Source: Vanilla planifolia
Lineage: Eukaryota; Streptophyta; Magnoliopsida; Asparagales; Orchidaceae
Length of the DNA stretch: 64,000 nucleotides
Assembly (NCBI GenBank): GCA_023846275.1
Contig: CM043870.1
Location: 7,129,527-7,193,526 of the forward strand
Direction: 5' to 3'
Under the pieces are notes generated by a model. The model had not been told where the DNA came from. It did not search any database and saw nothing but the letters and a program-made list of their open reading frames with translations. The translations under genes and the position numbers were made by a program. Below, piece by piece: positions 36,807 through 50,729 of this stretch (positions are counted from its first letter, which is position 1; each line of letters begins with the position of its first letter).

Positions 36807-37459
36807 TTAGTATAAATAATATATAATTTATATTACCATAACTCTAGACCAATTTTAGAGAAATCTTTCATATCATTGTTTCCCAAGAACATAAAATATA
36901 CAACAATACTAATGTATTTTAGACTTGGTATGTAGCCCTTCTATACTATAATCTCCATGCCTTGTTCATTATTGCAATGAAGTTAGCTATGCCAAAATGA
37001 CCATCTCTAACAGAAATTTGACAAAGATGATTCCATTGATTCTTTATAACTATGAATTATATAAAAAACTTAATTTTTGGTGCCATGTGCAATCATCAAT
37101 GTTGCTTTCACTATCATGTTCATACCATATCTAAATATGATATTATTGTCTCTGATGTCCAACTGATCAATCAAGATGAAGATTTTTCTAAAATGCATTT
37201 GACTTTGATTAGTGGATGTCTTCTTTTATCATATCTCTAGAGGTTTATTATCAACTAAGAAAACTTTATTGAGAATTTTAATTATAAAATCCTTACCAAA
37301 TTTCTACTTTTTGTAGACTAAAATGAAGCAACCAAGTCAACCTATGACTAAATAAGACTATTAATACTAAGTACCATGGTAATGTTTTTTGTACTCAATC
37401 ATAGCATATGTTAAAGAACTATCCTCCTTCATTTGAGCACCCCTCTTTTTTAGTATTGC

Positions 37460-37501
37460 ACAATCACAATTTGGACGTCCATTTTTATCATAATTCCAAC
37501 A
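37460..37501 (-). mobile_element. Retrotransposon gag zinc-knuckle relic
   Basis: The minus strand reads CWNYDKNGRPNCDC followed by AILKKRGAQ. The spacing is exactly that of C-x2-C-x4-H-x4-C, with the second Cys changed to Tyr and the His to Arg, each by one transition. The basic run after it (KKRG) is typical of Copia-type gag. Flanking frames are broken. It is a non-functional relic, and the extent of the parent element is unknown (perhaps 35-39 kb). Confidence 0.55.
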
Positions 37502-37899
37502 CACCAGTTCCTTCTTCAGTAGGCACTACAACACTTGGACTTCAACTTTCCTATAATAGTATATTAATATTGCATATTAAGCACTTTGCACTCAAGTCAA
37601 AACTAGTTTCCTTTCCTAACTCCTTAAGGCATAAAACATTGTTAAAGTTTAGGTTTCGATGTCTAGATGTAGTACTCACTACAAAAATAGTTATATTCCA
37701 CATGTCATACAAAGGCAACATTTTGATCAATGCCTTCACTTTGTTTTTAAAGTAATTCTCCATTGAACTTAATTGTATGGTCATCATATAAACCCATTAA
37801 TATGATTTCTTATAGAATTTCTCTCTATCATTTATAGATTGAATAATAGTTGCATCAAAGAACCTTGTTTACTGAATGATGGTTTTTGGTATAAGTTTC

Positions 37900-39700
37900 A
37901 CATTGCATTCATCAAGAACTTCTTTGTTATAACTTTGGCAATGAAGGCTAGATTCTTAGTTAGAGTTGGTATTATTACTCTTAGCACCTAAGATCATGAA
38001 TATCATATTCTTTTTTCCTTGGTTAATTTTATTTATTGTTAACATAATGGTTGATATAATTTCTTTTGATACAAAGGGATCTCTATAGTAATCTTCTTGC
38101 AATTAATTGTTTCTCTTAAACTTATCAAACTCTAGTTGATAATCTTATATTTTGGTTTCTATGGCATTGCAAAATGTCACCATAAGAATTTACCAATTAT
38201 TTTGAACTTTTTCTTTTGAAAATCATTTTAGCATAAAATATGTTTCTTTTTAAAATAATAAGCAAGAAAATTTTTTTAATGAAACTAAATCATTATTTTT
38301 ATTATAGATATACCAAACCAAACTAATACATTGTTCTTGCCATAAAAAGTAAGAAAAATAATATAAGTTGCCAAGTCTTTCTAACATAATAGCTATTATT
38401 ACAACCAAAGTATTCCTATGTTAATAGATCATTTTGAAAATAAAAAATAACTAAAAATGCGAGTGTGCCAACTCCCTTCATTACTCTCCTAGAGTCTCAT
38501 AAAGTGCATCCATGTTACTTGTAATGATAAGCTAAAAATAAGTAGAGTCAATTGATATAGGCTCAATAAATAAAAACTACATAGTTTCAATACTAAACAT
38601 CATAAAATTTAGGTTATGTCCCATGCTAGGTACATAACACATCCATGTGACATAACAAAATATCATGCATTACAAGTAAGTACATAATAAACATGCCAAG
38701 AATGCAATATAGGGATTTTTTGGAATTTTTATTTCTTGTTTCCAAAATTTGTTTTCAATAGGTTCATTGACATTTTCAATAAAAGATTCCAATGTTTTAG
38801 TTTCAATCAATATCTTTACTTTTATAAATCATAGGACTTATGTCTTTTGGATTTAGGCTTTTATCTCTAATATTTAGGCCAAACAAATTGATTTAACAAA
38901 ACTGACTCTCTCATCTTTAGGTGTACCTTCATGGACTCTTTTTCCAACTTATGCTACATGTTTGTCGTTGGCCTAGACCCATACCCCTTAGGATCATTAA
39001 GACATTATCCCTTTCCCAACAATGTCTCTCTTAAGCCCTTACTCTAGATAACTATTCCATGATTCAATAAGTATATTTTTTTAGCAAACCTCATTTTCTA
39101 TTTTAATTTGACAATCCCTTGTTAGCTAAATTTCAATACTAACACGATTTTGTTGTTATTCCAAATTCCACGCCTATGCATCAGTTGTGAACCATCTATG
39201 AATGATCATATAAAAATCATGTAACAAAATTTTAAATAAATAACTCATCGAAGTGTGCCAAACATAACACATGAAGGAAAATTTTTATAATACATCAAGC
39301 ATCAAAATGCATGCATTATGAACTAAGTAGATTTCTTACTCCTCTAATAGTACAAATTTTTCAATAAAAAGATAATTGTTGTAATACTATAAGCATCAAC
39401 CATATCCACCAAGAGATACATAACATGCATATCTTTTAATTTCTGGTGTAATCGTCATGTCTTAAGGTTTTCCTTTCCTTGCTTAGGTGTCTCTTTAGTA
39501 ATCTACTAAACCTAGTTTTTTTTTTCTCTTTCTATAGTGTCTTTGCCCTTTTCTCCCTTATGTTTTCTTAGGAATTTCCTAAGTAAATTTTTCCTAGGCT
39601 CATTGGTTCTTCTTTTATTTCCTTTCTTTTGAATGATCATCATAAGAGAATGAACTTGCCAACACAATGCATTTCCTCTTGATTGTGCCTCTCTATGTCT
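37900..39700. other. AT-rich, probably retroelement-derived, nothing named
   Basis: No readable domains. The ACATAAC/CATGCATTA-rich stretch at 38600-39350 resembles LTR-type sequence, but I have no paired copy to prove it. Confidence 0.35.
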
Positions 39701-39709
39701 TTGCCATTT

Positions 39710-40335
39710 GTTGTAGCTAATTAGGGAATTAGGTTTAATTTAGAAAATCAAATAAATATTAATTAAGACATTATACAAATTTGTAACCTTTTAATTTTTT
39801 TTCTAAAAGTTGTACCAATTTGTTGACCAATATTAAAATAAGTCACCATATGTTGTATATGCTATACCAATTTTGTAATTTTTTGACATTATTTGATATT
39901 TTTAATAATTTTGATATCATATAATCACATATTAAAATAATATTGTTTTCATATAATTTAGGACCTCCTATTTTATGACCAAGCCACATTTAAATTTTAT
40001 TAAATTGGTATAAGTGATTTCTAATACTTTATACTTTTACATCTGAAGTTCTCAACCCTCCTTTAGTAGTCTTAACCTTTTTCCAATCAATGTAATAATT
40101 TTTGCAACTTTAAATAAAACATAAAAATGAGAATAATTATTAAAATTATAAATTAATAAATTGTCTTACATTTTAAGATATTATAGATTTTCTCACTTAT
40201 GAAATTTGACCCACCATGTCGTTCTTATGAATTTGTTAAATTATGAGCTAAATTTATTAAATCTCTCAAAATAATTATTTATTAAATTTTTATACCTTTG
40301 AGATATTACAAATTCTTCCATTCTTATTAAAAATT
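39710..40335 (-). mobile_element. LTR-like repeat, copy 1 (Ty3/gypsy-type)
   Basis: About 620 bases resemble 52095-52720 along most of their length (matching blocks: TTAGAAAAT, TAAAATAAGT, TTTTGACA/TTTTGTCACC, GATATTATAGATTT, TTTGAGATATTA). The sequence just beyond, at 40336-40420, looks like the end of a Ty3/gypsy pol on the minus strand, so this copy fits a 3' LTR of a minus-strand element. Strongly diverged. Confidence 0.5.
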
Positions 40336-40420
40336 CATCCTCAAAATATAGAATAAGTAGAGATGAGTTTTTAGCATTTCTTCTTTTAGTTCTCATGAGA
40401 CTTCTTTTTGATAAATCTTT
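40336..40420 (-). mobile_element. Ty3/gypsy pol C-terminal relic
   Basis: The minus strand reads ELKEEMLKTHLYLF preceded by a TGA where the family has Trp (pattern WE.E.EM....P.LF), followed in another frame by FEDEF. This is the usual end of chromovirus-like integrases, next to the LTR. It is short and broken, so confidence is moderate. Confidence 0.45.
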
Positions 40421-40429
40421 GATCCTTGT

Positions 40430-40560
40430 ATCATTTGTTTAATGAAATTAAAATCATTATATTATTTTAATATTTTTTTATATGTTTTAGATAAAATATA
40501 TCTCAAGATCAAATATATCAATCTATTGTAGAGCATGATTGATTGATTCTTGGGATAATC
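40430..40560 (+). repeat. Direct repeat shared with 44395-44520
   Basis: Both places show AAAATCATTATATTATT/AAAATTATTATATTATT, then TAATATTTTTTA and a shared ATCTCAAGATCAAAT. The copies lie about 4 kb apart in the same orientation, suggesting repeated ends or a duplicated block of one element. Confidence 0.6.
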
Positions 40561-43500
40561 TACAAGTAAAGTCAAGTTCCATTTTTAGTGGTATTATTCA
40601 AGCTTGGCTCGACTTTCAAATCTTGGAGCCATTGGTCTCAGCTCTTGATAGAGTGGCTACCTATTTAAATTTCATCTTCTACACAATAATTTAAGTTAAA
40701 ATTATTAAATCTCTCACTTGATATTCATATAATACAAAATTTTGTATTCATCTTATTTATACATTATTGAAAAGATAATATTTTTTCACGTGAATCAAAT
40801 AATGAAAAAATTTTTAAATAATAATGAAAACATCATATCTAAAGACTTAAATTAATCTTAAGTTTAATGTTAAACTAATGAATATTAAAATCTTGTTAAC
40901 ACAAACTTTGTATTCAACTTTCATACAGATTATACAATATAATGCCGATTAGATGTGTGTGTTCTTTCATTCTTACTCTATGTCACAAGTCACATATACT
41001 TAGGATTATATGTCATTTAGTTATGATATCTTCATCATATTGGCATGATCCTTTGTTTGTCTTAAGCTAACTTGGTCATACAATATGTGTCCTTTTATTA
41101 GCTACATAAAAAACTAAGTGGTTTTCTATCTGTTTAATAATTTTAATTGTCATATAGTACAAATTATTATTTTGTACTTATATAATTCATTTCTCTTTAT
41201 AGAATAGTTAAAATATCTTAGTATAAAAATATTAAAATAGCGTCTTACAAATACAATCTAATAAATTCAAGGAGTATGATTATTTTGTAAAAGTTCTTGT
41301 ACTTATACTCATAAGAAAAAGGGGAGGGTGAGTATAGAGTTTTAGTAATTATATGATTTCAAACTCAAGTGTAGAAAGTAATCAAAATCTTTTTTACTTT
41401 ATCAGATTAATATGCTTAACTCAATTTGCTTTATAAAGTGAAACAACTATTACTCTTAATTAATCTTGAATCTTATTTAGAAAGTATTTTTCATTTTTTA
41501 AATCTTTTTATATAATTGTGATGCAAGTAAAGCATAAAAGTAAGCTAAAAAAAGAGAATATTTTTTAGATAGTTTAGCCCAATCAATACTTATATCCATC
41601 CCCAGTCAATATGACCAGACTTTTAGTAACAAACACCCCCTTTTGTTATAGTCGATAGGGATAAACTTTACAAAACCATATCTTTTTTACAAAATTAGTG
41701 ATAATACATCTTATAAATAATAAGTGTGATAGCTGCCAAATTTTTACATTACTTATAACATTATAAAGCTGAAAAAGGTTATATTATTCACTTATTAAAT
41801 TTTTATGAAAAATAACTAAATGATGTAGAAGATATTAACAAATAAAGTGAAGCATGGTGAAATACAATGTAGACGAAAGAACATAATGAGAGTGGAATGG
41901 ATGTAGCAATAGTATGATTACTTAGATTTTGCATAATCTATATTCTATAATTTACCTATTATAATCTTTCAAAATGATTCTACACATCATCATCTATTCA
42001 CTTGTATACTTTATTTATATAAGTGAATTGTGAAGAAGTTACAATGGCTATAGTTGCATATTCGAGACACTTCAACTAGCTGTTAGGAGCTTCAATAATG
42101 TATTGTAATAGTACATCAAAACCATCATATTAAGATGATGACAATGGATATAGAATCATCTTAGTAATCTAAAGATATGACTAGTACTAATATTCTCAAA
42201 ATAAATTATCATATAAGTTTGAGAAGTGTCTTGATATTATATAATTCTAATACTTAGTATAATACTTAAGTTTATTATAAATTATACTAGATAATGGCAT
42301 AGATTATATAAGTATAATATAGTTTTTCTTATATTCTTTCTTTTTTTAGTAAAATTAAACTAAAAAAATAATCATACACATGTGATAAACTTATTATCAT
42401 AGATGATAATTTTGTATTAAATTTGTTTAAGTCTCTATAAAAATATAACATACTAGTACAATATTAGGATTGACATTATATGTTGATGTAGATCAATAAT
42501 ATTAATACTTAACAAATGAATGATTATAAAAATATGATACAGATAACATATTCTTATGATTCTATGAATCTATTTCTTACTTAAGTAATTTTAGTTGTTT
42601 ATAATAAGCAATGAATCGTAAAAATATAATAGTTTATTTCATATTATATGATATACATATTATAGGTACATAGTAAAAAGCCTAGTGATCACATTAAGAC
42701 TATATTGTATATGACCAAATTATTATAAGATGATAAGGTCATATCAATATGACATATTAATCATACATACTTGACCACAACTAAATTTATATATTAAATC
42801 TGAGAGAAAATATATTATGTACTCATATTAAAGAAGTTTTGTACTTATATGATGCTAATAGAAACTTGATTTTTTTTAAAAAAATAGTACACATATAGGA
42901 TTGATACCTTGTCTGATCAAATTTATGCTTTTAATCCTAAGTTTAAATGATAGTTGCATCTATATGATGAATCCATATACCTATATAATGTCACGGTACA
43001 TTCAAACTTTAATTATAGCTTTAATCCTAATTGTAAACCATATAATTACTATATTAGATATTGTATTATATGATTATTAAGTAGTGAATAATATAGCTTG
43101 TTTTAAGTTTTAGTTTATTACCTTAAGACTTGAATTAACTATAAAATATTTTAAAATAATATTACTAATAAACTAATGCAAATGTAGAGAGACATTATGT
43201 AATCCTATAAGCTTTATGACTAAAATGCATGATTTATCTAAGTAATGCATCCATGAGATAATTCCTAAATGTCATATAAATCCAAATTGAAGAATCAATC
43301 AAGCCAAGTAATTATCTTAAAAGTGAAATCTTAATGTGTAACCACTCCACCAAGAATTAGAATTATGGCTTCATGATTTATAAGTTGAGCTAAATCTTGG
43401 GCATAGATTTTCAATCGTTTTCCCAATTTCAAATGCCTCATATTAAATCATTCATTATATAGTTAAGTCTATATACAAATATTTCAACTATTTATTATTA

Positions 43501-43959
43501 GCTTAGTTTTATGATCATCATCTTTAAGAGTACAACAAAATTAAAATATACTAACAACATTACCTTTCATACGAATATCATACACATATAAGAAAATTGG
43601 TTATTGCTCTCAAGTAAAATGCCAGTATACTATTATAATTTATATCACAAGAGAAATCTAAGAGAAAAGAAAAAAGAATCATGCACATATAATTGTTTTT
43701 ATTAAGTATGTACAATCTCTCAATCACTTAGAAAAACTTCTAATATAATTGTATTAAATACGTACAATCTTCATGATTATTTTATATGCTATTTATATGA
43801 ATCTTAACAACGTTGTTGAGTGGAAATCACATAATGGAAAGTACTCAATCATACTCATACGAAACATTTCAAGCAAATAAAATTTAACAAGTTTGACAAA
43901 TGTGACAGAAAGGGAGTGATTGGTGTTTAGGTTTATACCACTTAGATTCAACAAAATAG

Positions 43960-44235
43960 GAGAAAATTTAATGCAAGCTTAACCATTTGCTTGAGATGGA
44001 TGTAGATCCAAGTTTATATTAAACTATTTAAAATTCTTATTTTATTTTTACTCTCACAAAAATATTTATAAAGCTAACTAAAAATTTTTAAAACTTATTT
44101 ATAAGAGACATTAAGACAAAGAAAAAATATTCATTACTATCATTATATGATTTTAAAATTATCTTAATTTCATAATTTACTTCACCTCTCCTGTTTGTGG
44201 ACATTATGTTCTCATATGCTTAACACACTTTATGA
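43960..44235 (+). mobile_element. LTR-like repeat family, copy 1
   Basis: Matches 46316-46565 in the same orientation: both have a GAG-TGGATGTAGATC block, a CTC-CACAAAA-TATTT-TAAAGCTAA block, and end in a TTCACC-CTCCT-TTTGTG-GGA run. Ends of this kind are common at LTR borders. Confidence 0.55.
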
Positions 44236-44394
44236 TTGATTAGCTCATGAACTTTGGCACTAAGAATAATCTTTTTCCTTTAGATTTTTTTATCCAAGTC
44301 AAGTTTGGTTGTATATCAGAGATGTTTAAATCATACTTTGTCATATGAGTAGAATCTATCACATACATATATTGAAACCTTAGATCTTATACTA

Positions 44395-44520
44395 TTAATT
44401 TGATGATAAAAAATTATTATATTATTTATTAATATTTTTTAAGTATTTATAGATCATGCATCTCAAGATCAAATAAGTTAAACATGTGGAGTGCTTGATC
44501 ACTTTACTCAAGAAACTTTA
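44395..44520 (+). repeat. Second copy of the 40430-40560 repeat
   Basis: See the first copy. The shared core is ATCTCAAGATCAAAT with the preceding TTATATTATT run. Confidence 0.6.
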
Positions 44521-46082
44521 AAATGATGTTTGTGACATAAACTATAATTGATACCAAGAGAAACATAATCTTGAAAAAGACAAGAAGAAGATCTTATTGA
44601 GTTATCTTTACTAGCTTTAAAATATAAGCCTACAATCCTATACTTAAGGCACTATAATTCAGTGAAGTTGAGTGCAAGTGTTAAATATTTTTAGAATCAT
44701 TTTTGTACTTGTATTGCTCTAATCTTAAGGCATATATTTCAGACTTGTTTATTTGCATATAAATATGTCTTAATCCATTAGATATATAAGTTAGCATGTG
44801 CATGACATGATCAATTTTTATAATTTTCAAAAACTTTTATGTGTTAATATTACTTGTATGATGATTTTATCATCTATATAACTAGTTATCCTTTAAGTTT
44901 GATAGGGAATTGATCATAGGTAATTTTAGATTAAGTTGAATAAATACTCTATTCATATATGTACACAAACACTATTGTACAAGTATGATTATTGTTTTCC
45001 AAGAGATGTTAATTGAGATTTTGAACTTATGCTCTTCATATAGTATGGTAATATCTATTATACTAGTATTATATATTATTTTTTAGTGCATTAGTCATGG
45101 GATCAATTGTATGATAAAGTATAATATGAAGTTTTCATTTGTTATACATATACGATCTCCATATTGATATGTTGTTTTCATAAGTGGCATTAAGAATTGT
45201 ATCAAGTGGATATGGTACTCATCATATGTGTACAATCATAATTATTAAAGAATTTGGATTTGGGATGCAGGAAAAAAAAATGAGTTGATTTGCTTCATAT
45301 AAATACAATACACTTATTATAAAAGTATAATACCTTTTGTACTTTGGGACTTAGGTAGTGATTGAGCTAATATGAGTCATATAAGTATGATTTATATATC
45401 ATATAAATATAATCCTTTATGTATGGAGTGAGTTGAGCTGGGAAGCCTTTTATTGATATATTTTTATATTAGACAAGAAAAATCAAGAACTAAGAAACAC
45501 TGATACTAGAAGAGTTTTTTCATCATATAGGTCCAATCATTTGTAAGTTATAAAATAAATTAACTAGACTTATCTACTATATTAGATGATGTGTTTATAA
45601 TTTTTTGTATTTGTATGATCAATTTAGAATAATGTGTAATGGTTAGTTTGACTAATTTTTAGAAAAAAATGATTATAGTTTTTTAGGATTGTTTAGAGTT
45701 GTTGGAGAGTAATATAATGCTTATATAAAAGTGTATAAAATTATGAGTAAAGGATAATGATTCACTTGCATATCATTAAGAAAAGTTTTATTTGAAAATT
45801 ATTATATATTTAGTGTGGATATGGAGAAAGATAGATTATAGTGTTGATCATCTTCCCTTATCATTTTTCATCATTAATTCATTACACATTGATCTAAGTT
45901 ACATATCATTTTCTAGTTATTTTTATTGAGCTAAATTACACAACTACTCTTCATTGCTTTGGTATGTTGTTAACGTGTCTCTTACACATAGGAGCTTTAT
46001 ATTTTAAGCTTTTTATGGTACATTTTATCCTAGTTGTTATGACTATCTTAATAAGATTTTCGTAGTCATTTAGTTATTATGG

Positions 46083-46305
46083 TAGGTTTTTTTGGTTCAG
46101 TGTTGTAGGCTCCCTTGAGTTAGCATTATAGGATCTTTTGGCTTGACATTGTAAGCTCTTTTATGCCAGAATTGTAAGGTCTTTTGGCATGTGATTGTAG
46201 AATTTTTTTGGGCTAATGGAGTAGGGTTCTTTGACAAGATTATTGCAGTATCTTTTGCGTTAATATGTAATGACTTTTGGCCCAATGTGGGCTTTTGTTT
46301 TACTG
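46083..46305. repeat. Tandem minisatellite, 23-bp period
   Basis: ATTGTAAG-TCTTTT-type units recur with an exact 23-base step at 46102, 46125, 46148, 46171 and 46194, then with slips to about 46305. There are eight or nine diverged copies. 23 is not a multiple of three, so the ORFs across it are not evidence of a repeat protein. Confidence 0.85.
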
Positions 46306-46315
46306 ACTTCTACAA

Positions 46316-46605
46316 AAGATATTTAATATTTTTGTCTAATCATTTGGTTGAGAGTGGATGTAGATCTAAGTTTGGATCAAACTTCCTAAAAGTACTAACG
46401 TGTTTTACCTTTTTCTCTCCCACAAAATATTTTTAAAGCTAAGGTTGATTTCTAAAACAAGTTTTATAAGAGCTTAAGAAAAGAAAATACATCTATTACA
46501 ATATATTTGAGATTATAAAACTTGTTATTTGTATAATTCACCCTCCTTTTGTGTGGATATCATGCTGTCATATTCTCAATAAGTAGTATTAGAGTATAGT
46601 TGCTT
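46316..46605 (+). mobile_element. LTR-like repeat family, copy 2, followed by a weak primer-site match
   Basis: Matches 43960-44235. Shortly after its TTCACCCTCCTTTTGTG end comes TAGTATTAGAGTA (about 46586-46598). This is two changes from the TGGTATCAGAG core that pairs with initiator tRNA-Met in plant LTR elements. That supports reading this as a decayed 5' LTR plus primer-binding site. Confidence 0.45.
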
Positions 46606-48000
46606 TTAGTGTCTAATCAAACTAGATAAGATCTTATTAATGACTCACACAATGATTAATGAACATGAATCTTTAGGCGATTGGACGTTTTCTCATTGTT
46701 TGTTTTGTTTGAAAGAAAATTTTATTTTTATTGAAAAAATTGAATGTATATTTTTATTGATTTGATTGATATTGAATTATGAGATGTTGAAAATGTTTTT
46801 GAATTTTCTTTTAAAAAGCTTTTAAAAACTATTAATTAGAATCTTGGTATCCTTTAGAATCCTAAATCCATTATATGGGGTATCCTAACTCATCAGAATA
46901 CCACTAGTATGATTAATTTGTGCCCTTGTCCTTATTTGAGATCCTTCTTAGGATTTTATTATTTATCTAGGCTCACACTTGATGTTTCACTCAAATCTAA
47001 TTTATAACTTTCACTCTTAAGTGCATTATCCAAGTGATGGCTACATCTAATTCTTGACTCATACAAGTTTCAGTAGTAACTCAAACTTGAGCCACTATAC
47101 CCTTTTATAAAGCCTCTTTTGATCTACATACATCACCTAGAATACCATTTAGGGTGTTAACACATAGCCTAAGAGATAATAGGGTTGCTTAGTGTTTTTC
47201 CTAGATCAACCAAGTCATACCCAAGGTTTATCCATCACAAGAACAAGCAACCTTTTCCTTTGACTGAGCTTAGAATCTACTTCTAAGACTTAGACTGAGT
47301 TCTCTTCTGCTAATCCAAGGCTTTACTTGAGGAATTCTCCATCCCATAGTTTTATTCCAAGCATGCATGAGGTTCATCAAGTACTAATATTGATGTCAAA
47401 TACTATTTCCATATATAGGATTCTTTTTCACATAAATCAAGACAAAAAGTCTAACTATAGCTTGCTAATTGTTAATAATCTCAATTCGATCCTAAGACCT
47501 TCTACAAGGTTTATTCCTTATCATAAATCATGTCCTAAAATCTAACCAAAGCTAGGATTATCTTATTTGAGTTCAATTGAAATTAAACTAATCACAACCA
47601 AATTTCTTATGCTAATCAAGCTATTTACACCTCATCCAAAGTTTATCTAAGAGTCTTACTAAACCAAGACCTAAACCAAAGCATTCCTTACTCCAAACCT
47701 AATTTCCATCCTTATGGTTTCTTGATGCTAAAAATAAAACTAAAGCTTCCATTAAGGCTAAACAAAAATTTACATAAGCCTCACACTTATGAAATCATTT
47801 ATTAGGGGTCTCCTAAAAGTCTTAAATGTATAGAATCTCAATTAGGGATCAATCATAAGCCATGGAGATCTATATTAATTCTAATTTATCCTTAACCCTA
47901 AGCACATGGTCCATATTTCTTCAGCTGGATAAGTTAAATCATGTCGTCAGATCACGATTCTAATTTAATGGCCCAGATCAAATAAATATGTCTAAGAAGC
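46606..48000. other. AT-rich, nothing recognised
   Basis: Possible internal part of the element above, but no gag or pol motif can be read. A chance ORF (47327-47545) has no recognisable content. Confidence 0.35.
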
Positions 48001-48021
48001 ATATATTTAATTTTGTTCGTT

Positions 48022-48809
48022 CGATCAGGTAGTTTTCATGATCGAACGGCCGTGGTTCTGTCCGATCCAACGACTTTAGCACAATGGCTCTTTTAGTCAT
48101 TAATTCGAGTTGTTGGGCATTTTCTTAAAATATTAACTTCCTAAATTAAAAATTATGAAAGTCGAATATTTAAATGACTAAATTAGGTGTTTGGTAAATA
48201 TTTTTAGTAATTAGAATATTTCTATAAATAAGAGAATTTTTTGACAAATTTTTTTGATAAAAACTTTTACAAAATTTCAAAGAATAATTCTCAAGTCATG
48301 ACCTCAAAGCAATTTGCAACCATTGTTAATCGTCGCCTCCTTATGCTATACCTTTCTTTAATGAACTCCAAATTTTTTGACATGTCTTCCAATCAGTTAA
48401 GCACTTATTTTATTATTTTATAGTTGATTAAATTAAAAATAAATATATCTTGTTAAATATTTATTCAACCATAAGAATTTATTTCAAATTTTTATCATCA
48501 TTTTCTATCTTTCTTTTTACCAATTATATTTTGGTTGTATCCTATTGTAGCCTGATTTATGTTCTTAGTTTAAGGGTTTAATTTACCTATTTTTTGACGA
48601 AAGACTTATATAGTTTATTTTTGTGCCTGGCTTTTATCAGGGGTGGACGTAGGCTTACTTTTAAATCAAAGTATCTAGAAATCACTTTACACATTTAAAT
48701 TTTTGTACCTTATTATTTAATAATTTTTAAAGCTTTATTATCAATATAAATATTAACATATTTTTAAGAAACTAAAATTTTTAATTCAAGCAATTCACCC
48801 CCCCCCCCC
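48022..48809 (+). mobile_element. LTR-like element with TATA box (inverted partner near 58.4 kb)
   Basis: A TATA box inside CTATAAATAAGAG at 48222-48234 is followed by GAATTTTTT. The block before it (CGATCA-GTAGTTTT, CAACG-CT, TGGCTCTTTTAG) matches the reverse complement of 58240-58590. The far end shows AATTCA followed by a C12 run (48798-48809), an end type often seen near plant LTR borders. Non-coding. Confidence 0.6.
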
Positions 48810-48819
48810 TTTTTACTAA

Positions 48820-50700
48820 ACAACATTTCAATATTCACCTTAAAAGTCATCTAGATCCCCATAAGGGTCTAAATCATACCTCAAATGACTTCAACATGTC
48901 ATGTCACAAGCTTTACAAGAATATCCAAGACAAGGACATTATTTGGTAGCAAGAATCTTTAGGGTTTGGCTAAGCTAAGTTGCTACCTTAAAGTTCATGT
49001 CCTAAATTAAGGTTAAATTTTGCATAAAATAAAATTTTACCTATTACTTAACTAAATCTTACATTTATGAGCATATGTCCTCCATATGTTATAATACTCA
49101 TGTTGAAAATATATATTCATCATGCTTAAATTGATATGTCACATAGTACATATAGATCATTACTTAGCAAAATCAATATGTGAGCATGAAATTCAAATTC
49201 CACATAACAAGTAGTCTTGATTCTAACAAGAATTATCTATATTCTTTAATATTTTTGGATAAGGATTTCCACAACATAATTTCATCAAGGATATGACATT
49301 CACTTTCACATAGTTTGATCTCAAGATATCATTCATTTCATTTAGCCAAGTAATCAAGCTTTCATGTTTAAAATTAAATTAAATATCTACTAGCCATAAG
49401 TAAGTAAGCATGCTAACAAAATCATATTTTAATTCTCAAGTTACATATAAAGACATGGGATCCCTAAGGACCTTAATTCTAGCATGCCATTATTCACTAT
49501 GCCATACTATTATAACATTCATTAACATAAAAGTTACAGCTCACAATTTCATACACTTTAACTAAAAATAACCCTTCAATTAATGTTAACAATTTTAATG
49601 AAATCATTCCTTTCTTGAGTAGATAAATATGCTAACGAATTCATGAAATTAACAAGGCATTCTAATCTTAAAAACTTTAAATCACAAAACTACATAGTCA
49701 TGCTTTGGGTAAGGAGAAAACATGCTAACATGCAACATTCTAAATTCAAATTTTGAATTCATATGCATGTCTATAAAAGAATCTTCACTTTAGCTAGCAT
49801 AAGTTCATAAGATTCTATCATACATTCTTGACTAAGACAAGATGAAGAACATGCATAACATTAACAACATTCTTATAAATTTTAACCAAAGGAAGTTTAA
49901 GACATGTTCATAAAATTTCCTCCAAGTCATAAGAAAGAAGCTTTGCTAAAATAAGTTATACTAAAAATATAATATTTTGAATATAATTCATGGGTCACTA
50001 AGAGATTTTGGCTTAGCATACATATAATCATAAAATCACCACATACATTTCTTAATTAAGGATGCATAATAAATAATTCATTGAGAAAGCAAAGCTTCAT
50101 GTTGAGAAACATAATTTGATCTTTTAAGCATGCTAAGTTAGCAAAGTATTTAAATAAACATGGCTTAATTAAATTCCTTTCATGTTCTTAAATTTAAAAT
50201 CATGAAGAAGCGACTAACATATCTTATCATAATTATGAAAATAATTATCCATATGCAATTTTATTTAATTAGCCATTTGTTTCATTTAGAAATTTTTTAA
50301 ATTTAGGTGTATAATCTTATGGTCCATTCTACCTTTTGATTCGAGTATAGAACTTCTCCAAAGGTTAAGTTGTTCCTTCTTCAAGTCTTAAAATCTTCTT
50401 TTTCCTCTTCTTGCTCACGAGCAAAGCTCGTTTTCCTTTGCCACTTCTTGGTTTGCCACCTTTCTACTTTTAACAGTTAGGTTTTTCTAAGTTAATTAGC
50501 AAAGCATCTTATATAAAATGACCACAACTATTAATCCCTCTCTTACGATTCATGGCTAAGATTAAACTATGATAATCCAATGGTCCAAATTCTTTTAACT
50601 CTAGTTAAATCACCTTTAATCAAATCTTTTTCCAACCCTTAGATCTAGGGCACCTTAATTCAAATGGTTGTGATCAAGAACAACTCAATTATAAAACCTA
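48820..50700. other. AT-rich repeat-like DNA with recurring AGCATGCTAA words
   Basis: Words such as AAGCATGCTAA, ACATGCTAACATGC and TAGCATA recur (near 49407, 49720, 49793, 50126). A perfect hairpin ACGAGC-AAA-GCTCGT lies at 50417-50431 in a less AT-rich patch (50310-50470) with TATATAAAA-type sequence beside it near 50510. It is probably decayed LTR DNA. No gene is seen. Confidence 0.4.
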
Positions 50701-50729
50701 GTTTATTCATTATCTTTGTATTTTATTAA

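Larger units (their letters stand above)
41080..46080. repeat. AT-rich region dense in short TCATAT/ATATGA palindromes
   Basis: Palindromes and half-sites of the form TCATAT-n-ATATGA or GTAC-TTATATGAT recur through these 5 kb. Examples are a perfect inverted repeat at 42738-42753 (GTCATAT, 2-base loop, ATATGAC), TCATATAAGTATGA at 45377-45390 and GTACTTATATGATG at 42841-42854. No coding motif is seen. LTR-like pieces (43960-44235) lie inside. The same motif returns at 50730-51400 and 61770-62120. Confidence 0.5.

Noticed and set aside
37408..37755. 115-codon plus-strand ORF
   Set aside because: Low-information His/Leu/Ser/Phe composition. It lies antisense to a gag zinc-knuckle relic that explains the locus better.
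46097..46285. Possible repeat protein over the 46.1 kb array
   Set aside because: The array period is 23 bp, so the frame changes with each unit; the open frame is accidental.
50417..50431. Perfect hairpin ACGAGC-AAA-GCTCGT as a terminator
   Set aside because: Rho-independent-type terminators do not apply to plant nuclear genes, and no gene ends here; kept only as a note.
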